DNA of 64,000 bases from Paraburkholderia sp. BCC1886 (GCF_900996245.1 NZ_CAAJGK010000085.1:124001-188000); one strand, 5' to 3'; numbered from the stretch's first letter, positions 18,826 to 27,737 are shown. Notes: a model not told the origin generated them from the letters alone. Numbers and translations are program-made.

Positions 18826-21564
18826 ATGACCGAACTTGCCCCCTCGCCACCCGCCACGGACGCAGCCGTGCACCCCCTGCAAACCGCCGAATTCGACGTC
18901 GGCGGGATGACTTGCGCCTCGTGCGCGTTGCGGGTCGAAAAAGCGCTTGCGAAAGTGCCGGGCGTCCAGACCGTGTCGGTGAATCTCGCGACCGAGCGCG
19001 CCCATGTCGAGAGTGAACCCGGCGTCGCGCCCGACACCCTTGCCGATGCCATTCGCAAAGCCGGCTACGACGCCACGCCGGCCAGCCTGCCGTTGGCTAC
19101 TACCACGCTGCCGGAGACGGAACTGGCGATCGGCGGCATGACCTGCGCTTCCTGTGCGCTGCGGGTCGAGAAAGCGCTGACGAAGGTGCCGGGCGTCGCC
19201 CGCGCGTCGGTGAATCTGGCGACCGAAACCGCCAGCATCGACGTGAGCGACGCCGCGTTGGCCGCGGACACGCTTATCGCAGCGGTGACGAAGGCGGGCT
19301 ACGAAGCGACCCTGCTCAAAGTCGATGCCACCGACAGCGCCGACCCCACCGACCCCGCCACCCCTTCCGCCGCAGACGAACGCGCCGCCCGCGACACCCG
19401 TCAGCGCGATCAGGCGCGCCACGAACTCACTGCTGTCCTCGTTTGCGCCGTGCTGGCGCTGCCGCTGGTCGCGCCGATGATCGGCGAATGGTTCGGCTTG
19501 CACGCGATGCTGCCGCCCTGGCTGCAACTCGGCCTCGCCACGATCGTGCAATTCGGCTTCGGCGCGCGCTTCTATCGCGCCGCGTTCCGCGCGGTGCGCG
19601 CGGGCGCCGGCAACATGGACCTGCTGGTGGCGCTCGGCACCTCCGCCGCGTATGGGATCAGCGTCTACGAACTCGTCAGTCATCCGGGCGACATGCAGCA
19701 TCTGTATTTCGAAGCGTCGGCGGTGGTCATCACGCTGGTGCGCTTCGGCAAATGGCTCGAAGCGCGCGCTCGCCGTCACACCACCGACGCGATCCGCGCG
19801 CTCAACGCGCTGCGCCCCGAACGGGCGCGCGTGCGCGTCGGCGGCGAAGAGCGCGACGTGCCGCTCGCGCAGGTGCGGGTCGGGGCGGTCGTGATCGTGC
19901 TGCCCGGCGAACGTGTGCCGGTGGACGGCGCGGTGCTCGAAGGCCGCACGCATATCGACGAATCGCTGATCACCGGCGAAAGCCTGCCCGTCGCCAAGCA
20001 GCCCGCCGATCCGGTCACGGCCGGGTCGATCAACGGCGAAGGCGCGATTGCCGTGACGACGCTTGCCATCGGCGCGGAAACGACGCTCGCGCGCATCATC
20101 CGCCTCGTCGAAAGCGCGCAGGCCGGCAAGGCGCCGATCCAGCGTCTCGTGGATCGCGTCAGCGAGATTTTCGTCCCCGCGATACTGCTGCTCGCGGCCG
20201 TCACGCTGGCCGGCTGGCTGCTGGCCGGCGCGGGCGGCGAGACCGCGGTGCTGAATGCGGTGGCCGTGCTGGTGATCGCCTGTCCGTGTGCCCTCGGGCT
20301 CGCGACGCCCGCGGCCATCATGGCCGGCACCGGCGTAGCGGCGCGGCGCGGCGTGCTGATCAAGGACGCCGAGGCGCTCGAAACCGCGCATCGCGTGAGC
20401 ATCGTCGCCTTCGACAAGACCGGCACGCTGACGCTCGGTCAGCCCTCGGTGACGGCGCTCGAACCGCTCGACGGACTCGACCGCCTCGCCGCACTCGAAC
20501 TGGCCGCGACGATTCAGCGGCACAGCGATCATCCGTTGGCGCGCGCGGTGGTCAAGGCCTACGACGCGACGCGTGTCGGCGAGACGGCTGGCGGCGCTTC
20601 GGCTACCGCCTCGGCTACGACTACGACTACGACTACGGCTACGACTACAGCTGCGGCTACGACTACAGCTGCGGCTGCGGCTGCGGCTGCGGCTGCGGCT
20701 AAGGCTGCGGCTGCGACTACGGCTACGGCTACGGCTGCGGCCTCGCCCTCGCCCTCGCCTTCGCCCTCGACCGCGCGCGCGGTCGCGGGGCGCGGTGTGG
20801 AAGCGGAGATCGACGGCCGCAGGCTGGCGCTCGGCAGCACGCGCTGGCTAAGCGAACTCGGCCTCGCCGTGCCGCCCGCGCTAGCCGCGCGCGCTCGCGA
20901 ACTCGAAAGCGCGGGCAATACGATCTCGTGGCTTATCCAGCGGACGCCGCAGCCGCTGGCGGTGCTCGCGTTGATCGCTTTCGGCGACACCGTCAAACCG
21001 GGCGCACGCGCCGCGATCGACCGGCTCAGGCAGATGGGTATCCGCAGCGTGCTGGTGACCGGGGACAACCGGGGCAGCGCGGCGCATGTCGCCGAAGCGC
21101 TCGGCATCGACGAGTTTCATGCCGAAGTGTTGCCCGACGACAAGGCACGTCTGATTCAAAGCCTGAAAACACGTGGCGCGGGCTCGAAGAAACACGACGA
21201 CATCGTCGCGATGGTCGGCGACGGCATCAACGATGCGCCCGCGCTCGCCGCCGCCGACATCGGCATCGCGATGTCCACCGGCACCGACGTCGCGATGCAG
21301 GCCGCCGGCATCACGTTGATGCGCGGCGACCCGGCGCTGGTAGCCGACGCCATCGACATTTCGCGGCGCACCTGGCGCAAGATCCGGCAGAATCTGTTCT
21401 GGGCTTTCGTGTACAACCTGATCGGCATTCCGCTGGCCGCGTTCGGCTGGCTGAACCCGATGCTGGCCGGTGCGGCGATGGCTTTTTCGAGTGTCAGCGT
21501 CGTGACCAACGCGCTGCTGCTGCGCGGCTGGCGCGGCCGCGCGGCGGTGCGGGATCACGGCTGA
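18826..21564 (+). CDS. copA: Copper-exporting P1B-type ATPase CopA
   Basis: A 912-residue inner-membrane Cu(I) exporter. Two N-terminal heavy-metal-associated domains carry GMTCASC (Cys30/33 and Cys107/110). Later motifs are the transmembrane CPC (486-488), the phosphorylation motif DKTGT (Asp530), HP (569-570) and GDGIND (798-803), all intact. An unusual Ala/Thr/Ser/Pro low-complexity segment of about 60 residues (about 585-645) sits in the nucleotide-binding domain between HP and GRGVEA. The CueR-type promoter directly upstream predicts copper induction. The ATG at 18826 is preferred over a TTG nine bases upstream. Confidence 0.96.
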   Translation: MTELAPSPPATDAAVHPLQTAEFDVGGMTCASCALRVEKALAKVPGVQTVSVNLATERAHVESEPGVAPDTLADAIRKAGYDATPASLPLATTTLPETELAIGGMTCASCALRVEKALTKVPGVARASVNLATETASIDVSDAALAADTLIAAVTKAGYEATLLKVDATDSADPTDPATPSAADERAARDTRQRDQARHELTAVLVCAVLALPLVAPMIGEWFGLHAMLPPWLQLGLATIVQFGFGARFYRAAFRAVRAGAGNMDLLVALGTSAAYGISVYELVSHPGDMQHLYFEASAVVITLVRFGKWLEARARRHTTDAIRALNALRPERARVRVGGEERDVPLAQVRVGAVVIVLPGERVPVDGAVLEGRTHIDESLITGESLPVAKQPADPVTAGSINGEGAIAVTTLAIGAETTLARIIRLVESAQAGKAPIQRLVDRVSEIFVPAILLLAAVTLAGWLLAGAGGETAVLNAVAVLVIACPCALGLATPAAIMAGTGVAARRGVLIKDAEALETAHRVSIVAFDKTGTLTLGQPSVTALEPLDGLDRLAALELAATIQRHSDHPLARAVVKAYDATRVGETAGGASATASATTTTTTTATTTAAATTTAAAAAAAAAAAKAAAATTATATAAASPSPSPSPSTARAVAGRGVEAEIDGRRLALGSTRWLSELGLAVPPALAARARELESAGNTISWLIQRTPQPLAVLALIAFGDTVKPGARAAIDRLRQMGIRSVLVTGDNRGSAAHVAEALGIDEFHAEVLPDDKARLIQSLKTRGAGSKKHDDIVAMVGDGINDAPALAAADIGIAMSTGTDVAMQAAGITLMRGDPALVADAIDISRRTWRKIRQNLFWAFVYNLIGIPLAAFGWLNPMLAGAAMAFSSVSVVTNALLLRGWRGRAAVRDHG
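20605..20770 (+). repeat. Simple-sequence tract inside copA
   Basis: Runs of 6-bp units alternating ACTACG, GGCTAC and GGCTGC, then CCTCGC units, encode Thr/Ala and Ser/Pro runs in the CopA nucleotide-binding domain. The frame is maintained because the units are multiples of three. Confidence 0.85.
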
Positions 21565-21569
21565 AGGCT

Positions 21570-21635
21570 AATGGGTAACAGCTATTGGCCAAGGGCTAGC
21601 GGCTAGCGGCCAAGGGCTAGCGGCTAACGGCGCGG
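21570..21635. repeat. Short imperfect repeats 3' of copA
   Basis: Tandem copies of a unit close to GGCCAAGGGCTAGCGGCTA begin a few bases after the copA stop and end just before the convergent glutathione transferase stop (21642). Confidence 0.75.
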
Positions 21636-21641
21636 GCGGCG

Positions 21642-22295
21642 TCAGAACTCGACGTCCAGTTCGTCGATCTCCTCGACTTCCTGCTGCGCGCCCGCAATCC
21701 ACTCCTGCATTTCCGGCAGCGCCATGATGCGCTGCCCATAGTCGACGATCTCGGGATCGAGCTTCACGTCGTAGGTGACGAAACGCGTCACGACCGGCGC
21801 GTACATCGCATCGGCCGCGGTGCGCTCGCCGAACAGAAACGGGCCGCCATACTGCTTCAGGCATTCGCCCCAGATCGCGACGATCCGGTCGATATCCGAT
21901 TGCGCGCGCGCCCACACCTTGAAACCCGGAAAGTGCGCCTTGAGGTTCATCGGCAAGGCGGAGCGCAGCGAACTGAAGCCCGAATGCATCTCGCCGCAGA
22001 TCGACCGGCAATGCGCACGCGCGCGCAGATCTTTCGGCAACAGACCCGCCGCGGGCTTGAGTTCGTTCAGATATTCCGCTATCGCCAGCGTGTCCCATAC
22101 CTTGATGTCGTCGTGAACGAGGCGCGGCACCAGAATCGACGGCGACAGCAGCAGCAGTTCGGCGCGCGCCGCGGGGTCGTCGGTCGACATCAGGACTTCT
22201 TCGAACGGCAGGCCGCTGAACTTGACCAGCAGCCAGCCGCGTAGCGACCAGGACGAATAGTTCTTGCTGCTAATCGTAAGCGTGGTATTGGCCAT
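21642..22295 (-). CDS. Glutathione S-transferase family protein
   Basis: A 217-residue cytoplasmic protein. The N-terminal thioredoxin-like domain (about 1-80; SSKNYSSWSLRGW, then the cis-Pro region SILVPRLVHDD and the WDTLAIAEYL segment) is followed by an all-helical C-terminal domain (about 90-210). It likely conjugates or reduces electrophiles using glutathione; the substrate is unknown. A perfect GGAGGAG precedes the ATG at 22295. It is convergent to copA across the short repeat block, with no evidence of co-regulation. Confidence 0.92.
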   Translation of the reverse strand: MANTTLTISSKNYSSWSLRGWLLVKFSGLPFEEVLMSTDDPAARAELLLLSPSILVPRLVHDDIKVWDTLAIAEYLNELKPAAGLLPKDLRARAHCRSICGEMHSGFSSLRSALPMNLKAHFPGFKVWARAQSDIDRIVAIWGECLKQYGGPFLFGERTAADAMYAPVVTRFVTYDVKLDPEIVDYGQRIMALPEMQEWIAGAQQEVEEIDELDVEF

Positions 22296-22572
22296 ACGTT
22301 TCTCCTCCAGATGAGACACTCGTCCGCCGCGTGACCTTGCGATGGGCGTCGGGCTCCGATGCATTGCTCGCCACTACGTGTGCACGCTGCCGTGCGCCGG
22401 CGCACCAAAGCGCGGCAATTCCGGGCCGTCCACGGGACTCGCGCAAATGCTATGCCAACGTACATCGGATGCGCATGCGCAGTTCAGCCTGCCGCTCGGG
22501 CTCGCATCGCCCGATTGGCACATGACTTGCCTCTATTCGGGCTCCTTCCCTTTCTGCATTCGTGCGAAGGTT

Positions 22573-24207
22573 ATGAACCTGTTCGCATATCCCACATACC
22601 AGGCTTTCGCTGACATGATGTTGCCGATGCGGCACGGCGCGGCGCTGGTGAATCATTCGCTCGACGCATGGCCCGCCTTCGGCGACACGCCTCACGGCCG
22701 TTCGCTGCGCGCCGCCTGCGAACTGATGACGCTCGCCGGGCTCACTCCCGTGCGGCCGCCCTTCGGTATCGACAGCGTGGTGACGGAAGGCAAGCCGGTG
22801 GCGATCGTCGAAGAGGTGGTCGGCGGAACGCCATTCGGCTCGCTGCTGCACTTTCGCAAGGCGACGCCGCCGACGGTCGCGCAGCCGCGCGTGCTGGTGA
22901 TCGCGCCGATGTCCGGCCACTTCGCGACGCTCCTGCGCGGCACCGTGCGCACCATGCTGGCCGAGCACGACGTCTACATCACGGATTGGCACAATCCACG
23001 CGATGTGCCGTTGAGCCAGGGCCGCTTCGGTTTCGACGAATACGTGCAGCACGTGATCGACTTCACCGCGACGATCGGGCCGGGCGCGCATCTGCTCGCG
23101 GTCTGCCAGCCGACCGTCGCCGCGCTGGCCGCCGTCTCGCTGATGGCCGCCGACGATCATCCCGCGCAGCCCGCCAGCATGACGCTGATGGCGGGACCGC
23201 TCGATACGCGCATCAACCCGACGCGCGTGAACGAGCTGGCGAAGAGCAAACCGATCGAGTGGTTCGAGAAAAACCTGATCAGCGCGGTGCCGGTCGGGTT
23301 CGCGGGCGCGCATCGCCGGGTGTACCCGGGATTCGTGCAGCTCACCGCATTCATGGCGATGAATCTGCAGCGCCACGTCGATTCATTCGAGACGATGTAC
23401 TTCGAACGCGCAAAAGGCGATCCGGCGAAGGCGGACACGATTCACACGTTCTACGAAGAGTATTTCGCGACGATGGATCTGACCGCGGACTTTTATCTGG
23501 AAACGGTCGAGACGGTATTCCAGCAGCATGCGTTGCCGTTGCACGCGTTGCGGGTCGGCGGACGGCTGGTGCAGCCATCGAAGATCCGCCGGACTGCTTT
23601 GCTCACGGTGGAGGGCGAGAAGGACGATATCTGTGCGGTCGGCCAGACGCTCGCCGCGCAGGACATGTGCGACAAGCTCCGGCCGTATCTGAAGACGCAT
23701 CACGTGCAGACCGGCGTCGGCCACTATGGCGTGTTCAACGGACGGCGCTGGGAGCGCCAGATTTATCCGCGGGTGCGAGCCGTGATTTACGACAACGAGC
23801 CGCGTGCGGTGCTGGTGGGAGCGAAGGCGCGCACGATCCAGCCGGTGCAGTTGCCGATGGCGGCCGCGAGCGCCGCGGAAGTGACCGCGGCGGCGCCGGC
23901 GATGGCGGCGGTGGTCGAGGCGGAGGTGAGTGTGGTGGAGGAAGTGGCTGAGGCCGAAGCCGGGGCCTCGTCCGGGTCCAAAGCCGACGCCGAGGCTCGA
24001 GTCGGATCCAAGGCCGATTCAAACGCCGAGGCCAAGCCCGATTCAAAGGCCGGTTCAAAGCCCGGTTCAAAGCCCGGGGCCAAAGTCGAAGCCGAGGTTA
24101 CGGCGAGAAAAGTGTCGCCACGCAAGCGTGCGAGCGCTGCGCGAAGCAACGGCGCTGCGAAGCCGCAGGCGTCGCGGACGCCGCGACGGCGGCCGCCCGC
24201 GGCTTAG
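22573..24207 (+). CDS. phaZ: Intracellular PHB depolymerase PhaZ with long Lys/Ala tail
   Basis: A 544-residue polyhydroxybutyrate depolymerase that mobilises stored PHB granules. The alpha/beta-hydrolase core (about 1-415) has the Cys nucleophile of the Ralstonia PhaZa1 type in VCQPT (Cys178) instead of Ser, and a conserved C-terminal GHYGVFNGRRW with the catalytic His. A tail of about 115 residues follows that ordinary PhaZ proteins (about 410-420 residues) lack. It starts acidic (Glu/Val/Ala) and ends in basic Lys/Ala/Pro/Arg sequence (RKVSPRKRASAAR). The ATG at 22573 follows GAAGG; longer upstream frames lack support. Confidence 0.93.
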   Translation: MNLFAYPTYQAFADMMLPMRHGAALVNHSLDAWPAFGDTPHGRSLRAACELMTLAGLTPVRPPFGIDSVVTEGKPVAIVEEVVGGTPFGSLLHFRKATPPTVAQPRVLVIAPMSGHFATLLRGTVRTMLAEHDVYITDWHNPRDVPLSQGRFGFDEYVQHVIDFTATIGPGAHLLAVCQPTVAALAAVSLMAADDHPAQPASMTLMAGPLDTRINPTRVNELAKSKPIEWFEKNLISAVPVGFAGAHRRVYPGFVQLTAFMAMNLQRHVDSFETMYFERAKGDPAKADTIHTFYEEYFATMDLTADFYLETVETVFQQHALPLHALRVGGRLVQPSKIRRTALLTVEGEKDDICAVGQTLAAQDMCDKLRPYLKTHHVQTGVGHYGVFNGRRWERQIYPRVRAVIYDNEPRAVLVGAKARTIQPVQLPMAAASAAEVTAAAPAMAAVVEAEVSVVEEVAEAEAGASSGSKADAEARVGSKADSNAEAKPDSKAGSKPGSKPGAKVEAEVTARKVSPRKRASAARSNGAAKPQASRTPRRRPPAA

Positions 24208-24250
24208 AGAGAAAGGCCGACGAGAAGTGCCGACCCGAAAGCAGGGTTTT

Positions 24251-24284
24251 GCGGGAGACGGCCGTGCTTACTGGCCTCTCCCGC
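24251..24284. terminator. Hairpin between convergent phaZ and cupin genes
   Basis: GCGGGAG and GGCC pair with GGCC and CTCCCGC around a 9-base loop, with a small internal mismatch. It lies in the 104-bp space between the two convergent stops and probably ends both transcripts, although a clear T-run is lacking. Confidence 0.55.
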
Positions 24285-24311
24285 ACCGCGTGACGTGGAC
24301 TCTCACGCGAT

Positions 24312-24746
24312 TCACGCCGCCACGCCCTTCCACGGTTTCGCCGCCGGCACGGCGCACGGCCCATCGACTTCGATCGATTTGAAATCGGCCGGCGAGACGA
24401 TCTCGATGTACTCCATGTCTTCCGAATAATCGAACAGATAGTGGACGATGCCCGGCGCCTGATGCACGCAGTCGCCGGCCGCGACGAGCGTCTCCTTGTC
24501 GCCGTACATGAAGCGCGCCCAGCCCTTCAGCATGATCACGATATGGAAATCGGCCTCATGACGGTGCCAACCCGTGCCTTCCTCTGGTGCCTGATTCGCC
24601 TTCACGAGTTGCGCAAGCACCTTCCCGCCGGTCGCCTGCGCAATGCCCAGATCGCGGTAGAGAAAAAAGTCGCGTAAGCCCTGATCCTCGTAGGACGTGT
24701 CTTGCGGACGGATATGACTGAATTGCGTGGCGAATTCGGTAGACAT
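24312..24746 (-). CDS. Cupin-domain protein
   Basis: A 144-residue single-domain cupin with metal-binding motif 1 (GTGWHRHEADFHIVIMLKGW, two His and further candidate ligands) and motif 2 near the second half (AGDCVHQAPGIVHYLFDYS). The family includes dioxygenases, isomerases and sensors; no substrate can be assigned. CAGGAG precedes the ATG at 24746. It faces the PHB depolymerase and is followed upstream by a flavin reductase on the same strand after about 110 bp, possibly a separate unit. Confidence 0.9.
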   Translation of the reverse strand: MSTEFATQFSHIRPQDTSYEDQGLRDFFLYRDLGIAQATGGKVLAQLVKANQAPEEGTGWHRHEADFHIVIMLKGWARFMYGDKETLVAAGDCVHQAPGIVHYLFDYSEDMEYIEIVSPADFKSIEVDGPCAVPAAKPWKGVAA

Positions 24747-24856
24747 GATCGCGCTCCTGGAGAGTGAGCCGGCTTGGGGAAACGACGCGTGGAGCGTCGT
24801 TCGCAAGCATCAAGCGAGCCAGAGTGCGCGGAGACCGGGCGATCGTGCGCGGCGGA

Positions 24857-25468
24857 TCAGGCGGTCGGGCGAAACATCTGGAACATCTCGCCGATTTCAG
24901 CGTAGTCGGCGCGATAACCGGCACGCATGATCGGCTGCGCGGCCTGCGTGTCGAACAGACCGTCTTTCAGATAAGCCTCGTTGATATGCACGCCCACGAC
25001 CTGGCCAAGCGACAGATAGTTATCCATCGGCTCGCCGTCGATCGTATGCAGGCGAATCACCTGCAGCAGTTTGCATTCGAGCGCGGCCGGCGATTCGGCG
25101 ACGTGCGGCACGTCGACGTTGCGTCCCGGCGCGGGAGTCAGCCCGGCCAGTTCGAATTCGTCGACGTGCGGGGGCACGGGCGCGGACGAGCGGTTCATCT
25201 GCTCGGCCAGCGTTCTGCTGGAGAGATTCCAGACGAATTCGCCGGTTGCTTCGATGTTGGAAACGCTGTCTTTGTGGCCTTCGCTGCTGAAACCGATGAT
25301 CGGCGGAAAGGTTGCGAATGCGCCGAAGAAACTGTACGGCGCGAGGTTCAGCGTGCCGGCCTGATCGCGCGAGGAAATCCAGCCAATCAGCCGCGGCGCG
25401 ACGATCGCCTTGAACGGGTCGTGCGGGAGACCGTGGCCGGCCTGGGGATCGTAGAAGTAGTGAGACAT
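24857..25468 (-). CDS. Flavin reductase-like (FMN-binding split barrel) protein
   Basis: A 203-residue protein of the flavin reductase-like family. The conserved opening (APRLIGWISSRDQAGTLNLAPYS) and FGFSSEGHKDS-type flavin-contact region (about 35-75) support a small FMN-binding oxidoreductase that may supply reduced flavin or act on an unknown substrate. Length is typical. The ATG at 25468 is chosen because an upstream extension adds 56 residues without domain content. Confidence 0.9.
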   Translation of the reverse strand: MSHYFYDPQAGHGLPHDPFKAIVAPRLIGWISSRDQAGTLNLAPYSFFGAFATFPPIIGFSSEGHKDSVSNIEATGEFVWNLSSRTLAEQMNRSSAPVPPHVDEFELAGLTPAPGRNVDVPHVAESPAALECKLLQVIRLHTIDGEPMDNYLSLGQVVGVHINEAYLKDGLFDTQAAQPIMRAGYRADYAEIGEMFQMFRPTA

Positions 25469-25572
25469 GGTGAGTGTGCCTGGGGAAGTGTGCGTTGCGG
25501 TTGGATGAGGCGCGGTTCGGTGCGCCTTGCTTAGTCCGGGTCTCATAGCAAAGGCAATGCCGCGACCGGCGT

Positions 25573-26493
25573 TCAGCCGCGGCTGATCACGCGCTTGCGG
25601 CCCGCCTTGACCTGCTCGAGGTGCGCGTCGTCCCAATCGTAAAAGCCGGCGCCGCTGCGCACGCCCACGCGTCCGGCCTCGACCTTTTCGCGCAGCAGGT
25701 CCAGCACGTCTTCGTCCTTGGCGAGTTCGGGCATCAGATGCGTCGAGATATCGAGGAACGTGTCGAGCCCGCCCATATCCGCGCCCTCCAACGGTCCGAC
25801 GATCCCCCAGCGGCGTCCGAGCGACGCCTTCATCACGCGATCCACCACGTCGGGCGTCGCCGCACCGGAGCGCACGATGTTCAGCGCCTCGCGAAGCACC
25901 GCGAACTGCAGACGGTTGCCGACAAAACCCGGTATCGCCTTCGCAAGCACCACCGGTTCCATGCCGATGGCGCTCATCAGCGCAGCGGTTTGCTGCGTGA
26001 CGTCGGGCGCGGTGGCCGTGCCAGGCACGACTTCGACGAGCGGAATCATGTGCGGCGGATTCCAGAAATGGGCGATTACGAATCGCTCAGGTGCACGCAG
26101 CGGAGAAACCAGTTGATCGGGCGGGAAACCGCTCGTGTTGCTGGCCAGAATGGCGTCGTCAGCCAGCAGCGGCGAGAGCGCGGCATACAGGCGATGCTTC
26201 AGCTCCAGTACCTCGGGGATGGCTTCGATCACGAATTGCGCGGCGGCCATCGCGTCGAGTTGCGCATGAGTTTCGATCCGGGCCAGCGCGGCCTGGGCCG
26301 CGGCCCGGTCGATACGGCCGGCGTCGATCAATTCGTCGAGCACCGCTTGCGCTTTGGGCGCGACGCTCGCGAGGCGGGCGGGATCGACATCGTGGACGAT
26401 CGTCCTGTGTCCGTGCAACGCGCTCTGCGTCGCGATGCCAACGCCCATCAAACCCGTGCCCACTACGCCAATGACTGCCTTGTCCACGCTCAT
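25573..26493 (-). CDS. 3-hydroxyacyl-CoA dehydrogenase family protein
   Basis: A 306-residue NAD-dependent enzyme. The N-terminal Rossmann fold (VVGTGLMGVGIA, about 9-20) binds NAD, and the catalytic region contains ASNTSG and AHFWNPPHMIPLVEVVPG with the conserved His. The C-terminal dimerisation domain starts near 185 (PGFVGNRLQFAVLREALNI). The reaction is oxidation of a 3-hydroxyacyl-CoA or a 3-hydroxy acid relative; the exact substrate is unknown. A GGAGATGAGC sequence precedes the ATG. The enzyme is monofunctional, not fused to enoyl-CoA hydratase. Confidence 0.92.
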   Translation of the reverse strand: MSVDKAVIGVVGTGLMGVGIATQSALHGHRTIVHDVDPARLASVAPKAQAVLDELIDAGRIDRAAAQAALARIETHAQLDAMAAAQFVIEAIPEVLELKHRLYAALSPLLADDAILASNTSGFPPDQLVSPLRAPERFVIAHFWNPPHMIPLVEVVPGTATAPDVTQQTAALMSAIGMEPVVLAKAIPGFVGNRLQFAVLREALNIVRSGAATPDVVDRVMKASLGRRWGIVGPLEGADMGGLDTFLDISTHLMPELAKDEDVLDLLREKVEAGRVGVRSGAGFYDWDDAHLEQVKAGRKRVISRG

Positions 26494-26562
26494 CTCCTGC
26501 TACTGTCGATCAAAGCACAGGAGCATAGCGCAGCGTGCCCGAGCGCCTGCCCAAACATGACA

Positions 26563-26594
26563 AAGCCGGTCTTCCGTGAGGAAAAGACCGGCTT
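26563..26594 (-). terminator. Perfect hairpin between small His-rich gene and HAD gene
   Basis: An 11-bp perfect stem (AAGCCGGTCTT / AAGACCGGCTT) with a 10-base loop lies 65 bp after the stop of the His-rich protein on the minus strand. It likely ends that transcript, though the following T-run is weak. Confidence 0.6.
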
Positions 26595-26658
26595 CGAACC
26601 TGCGTTTGCAGGTTGCGACTTTAGCGGGCAGTAGCGCCGTCAGGCGCTAGTGCTGTGC

Positions 26659-26949
26659 TTAGCCGCGGTGATCCCAATGGTGATCGCGGTGCGGATCGTG
26701 GTCGTGCGGATGATTGCGCATCCACTCGTCGTGGCTCCAGTAGCGATGGCCGTCGTAGTAACGGTCGCCATGCCAGCCAAGGTTGATCGAGATGCCGACC
26801 GGCATCATGTGGGGCTGACCGTAGACGGCAGGACTGCCGTTTTCGACCAGCACCCGCTCCTGGGCGAAGGCGCTGCCGGCCGCGAGCAGCGCGCCACCAG
26901 CCAGAAGGGTTGCGATAAGCGAACGCGATGTCTTGTTAAAGGTTTTCAT
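26659..26949 (-). CDS. Small secreted His/Asp-rich protein
   Basis: A 96-residue protein with a clear signal peptide (about 1-28, ending GSAFAQ) and a mature part whose last 35 residues are dominated by His, Asp and Trp (HDHDPHRDHHWDHRG). A metal-binding or scaffolding role in the periplasm is suggested by the His/Asp tail but is not proven, and no family was recognised. The ATG at 26949 follows GGGAGGTCTCACT, a strong RBS. The gene is isolated with a hairpin downstream. Confidence 0.82.
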   Translation of the reverse strand: MKTFNKTSRSLIATLLAGGALLAAGSAFAQERVLVENGSPAVYGQPHMMPVGISINLGWHGDRYYDGHRYWSHDEWMRNHPHDHDPHRDHHWDHRG

Positions 26950-27277
26950 AGTGAGACCTCCCATCAAAGTGTGTGATCAAGCCAGCGTCCGTACTTAGTC
27001 GACCTGTAAGGAACTTCGGTTCGAACCAGACGCCGTACGCTTGAAATCACTCTAACTGCCGAAAGCGCTCCGGGAAGTGAACACTTGTAAGCACTCATTT
27101 CCGACAAAGGGCCGGATGAGTTCACGCAGGCCTGGCTGACGAGCCCCGTCTATAAAGGCATACGGGGCAACGCGCCGGATTCGGGCGTCGACGAAACGAC
27201 AGGCCCGGTTACATTCATTTCCGCGCGGAAATATTCCGCTAGACCGGGGGAAACGATGAAAGGCGTCTAAAAAGGAA
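26950..27277. other. Intergenic region with no recognised gene
   Basis: This holds the presumed promoter of the His-rich protein near its left end and otherwise no gene. It contains only a five-codon frame (ATGAAAGGCGTCTAA) near 27254, with no reason to call it a gene. Confidence 0.45.
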
Positions 27278-27308
27278 AGCCACGATTCGCTTTTCGCGGA
27301 TCGTGGCT
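27278..27308 (-). terminator. Rho-independent terminator of the 52-residue protein
   Basis: AGCCACGAT and ATCGTGGCT form a 9-bp stem with a 13-base loop. On the minus strand the stem is followed by TTTCCTTTTTAG. It lies about 100 bp after the small protein's stop. Confidence 0.8.
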
Positions 27309-27317
27309 CTGGATGCA

Positions 27318-27356
27318 GCGGGTGTTGGCTGGGTGTTGCTGGGTGTTGCTGGGTGC
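27318..27356. repeat. GCTGGGTGTT short tandem repeats
   Basis: Three to four near-identical 10-bp units (GCTGGGTGTT with small changes) lie between the terminator and the stop of the small protein at 27410. Confidence 0.7.
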
Positions 27357-27409
27357 TGAAAGCGGCTGAAGCGTGCGAGCCTGACGCTCTGGCTTCTGAC
27401 GATGGCCGC

Positions 27410-27568
27410 TCAATCGCTCAGCTTGATGCCGAACAACGTGGACTGCGCGCGGCGGACGCGTTCTGCTTCGCGGCTGCGCGCTTCGTACGAGTAGTCCGCA
27501 TCCAGCGGCAGATGGGGCGACGCGAAGGCATCGCTAACCTTTTGGAACAGTGCAAAGATGAAGCTCAT
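27410..27568 (-). CDS. 52-residue conserved-looking small protein
   Basis: The frame from ATG 27568 to TGA 27410 encodes 52 residues. It starts with a short amphipathic segment (SFIFALFQKVSDAF) and has a basic/acidic second half (YEARSREAERVRRAQ). It is not a shadow: a GGGAG sits upstream, a terminator lies downstream and paired palindromes lie in the promoter region. I do not recognise a family. The plus-strand frame over the same bases looks random. Confidence 0.7.
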   Translation of the reverse strand: MSFIFALFQKVSDAFASPHLPLDADYSYEARSREAERVRRAQSTLFGIKLSD

Positions 27569-27598
27569 GGCGACTCCCGGTTGGTGACTGCATTGACT

Positions 27599-27637
27599 AG
27601 GGTTTTCCCTTAGGTGCTGATTATAGGGGTTTTCCCT
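27599..27637. promoter_or_regulatory. Paired AGGGTTTTCCCT palindromes upstream of small gene
   Basis: AGGGTTTTCCCT (27599-27610) and GGGGTTTTCCCT (27626-27637) have centres 27 bp apart, 30-70 bp upstream of the 52-residue protein. Near-perfect dyads at almost integral helical spacing suggest cooperative binding of a dimeric regulator. The regulator is unknown. Confidence 0.6.
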
Positions 27638-27737
27638 ATATCAAATCTAGTGCAATGCAGCAATTTTTGGGTGGTGCGCCGTTTCGTCGCGGTGATTGTC
27701 GTGATGCGTCGCATCATGACAACGTCCCTTTTATCGA

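Noticed and set aside
18496..20532. Upstream extension of the DUF1254 protein to over 1100 residues
   Set aside because: The extension lies antisense to copA and has no domain. The ATG at 18495 begins a proper lipoprotein signal.
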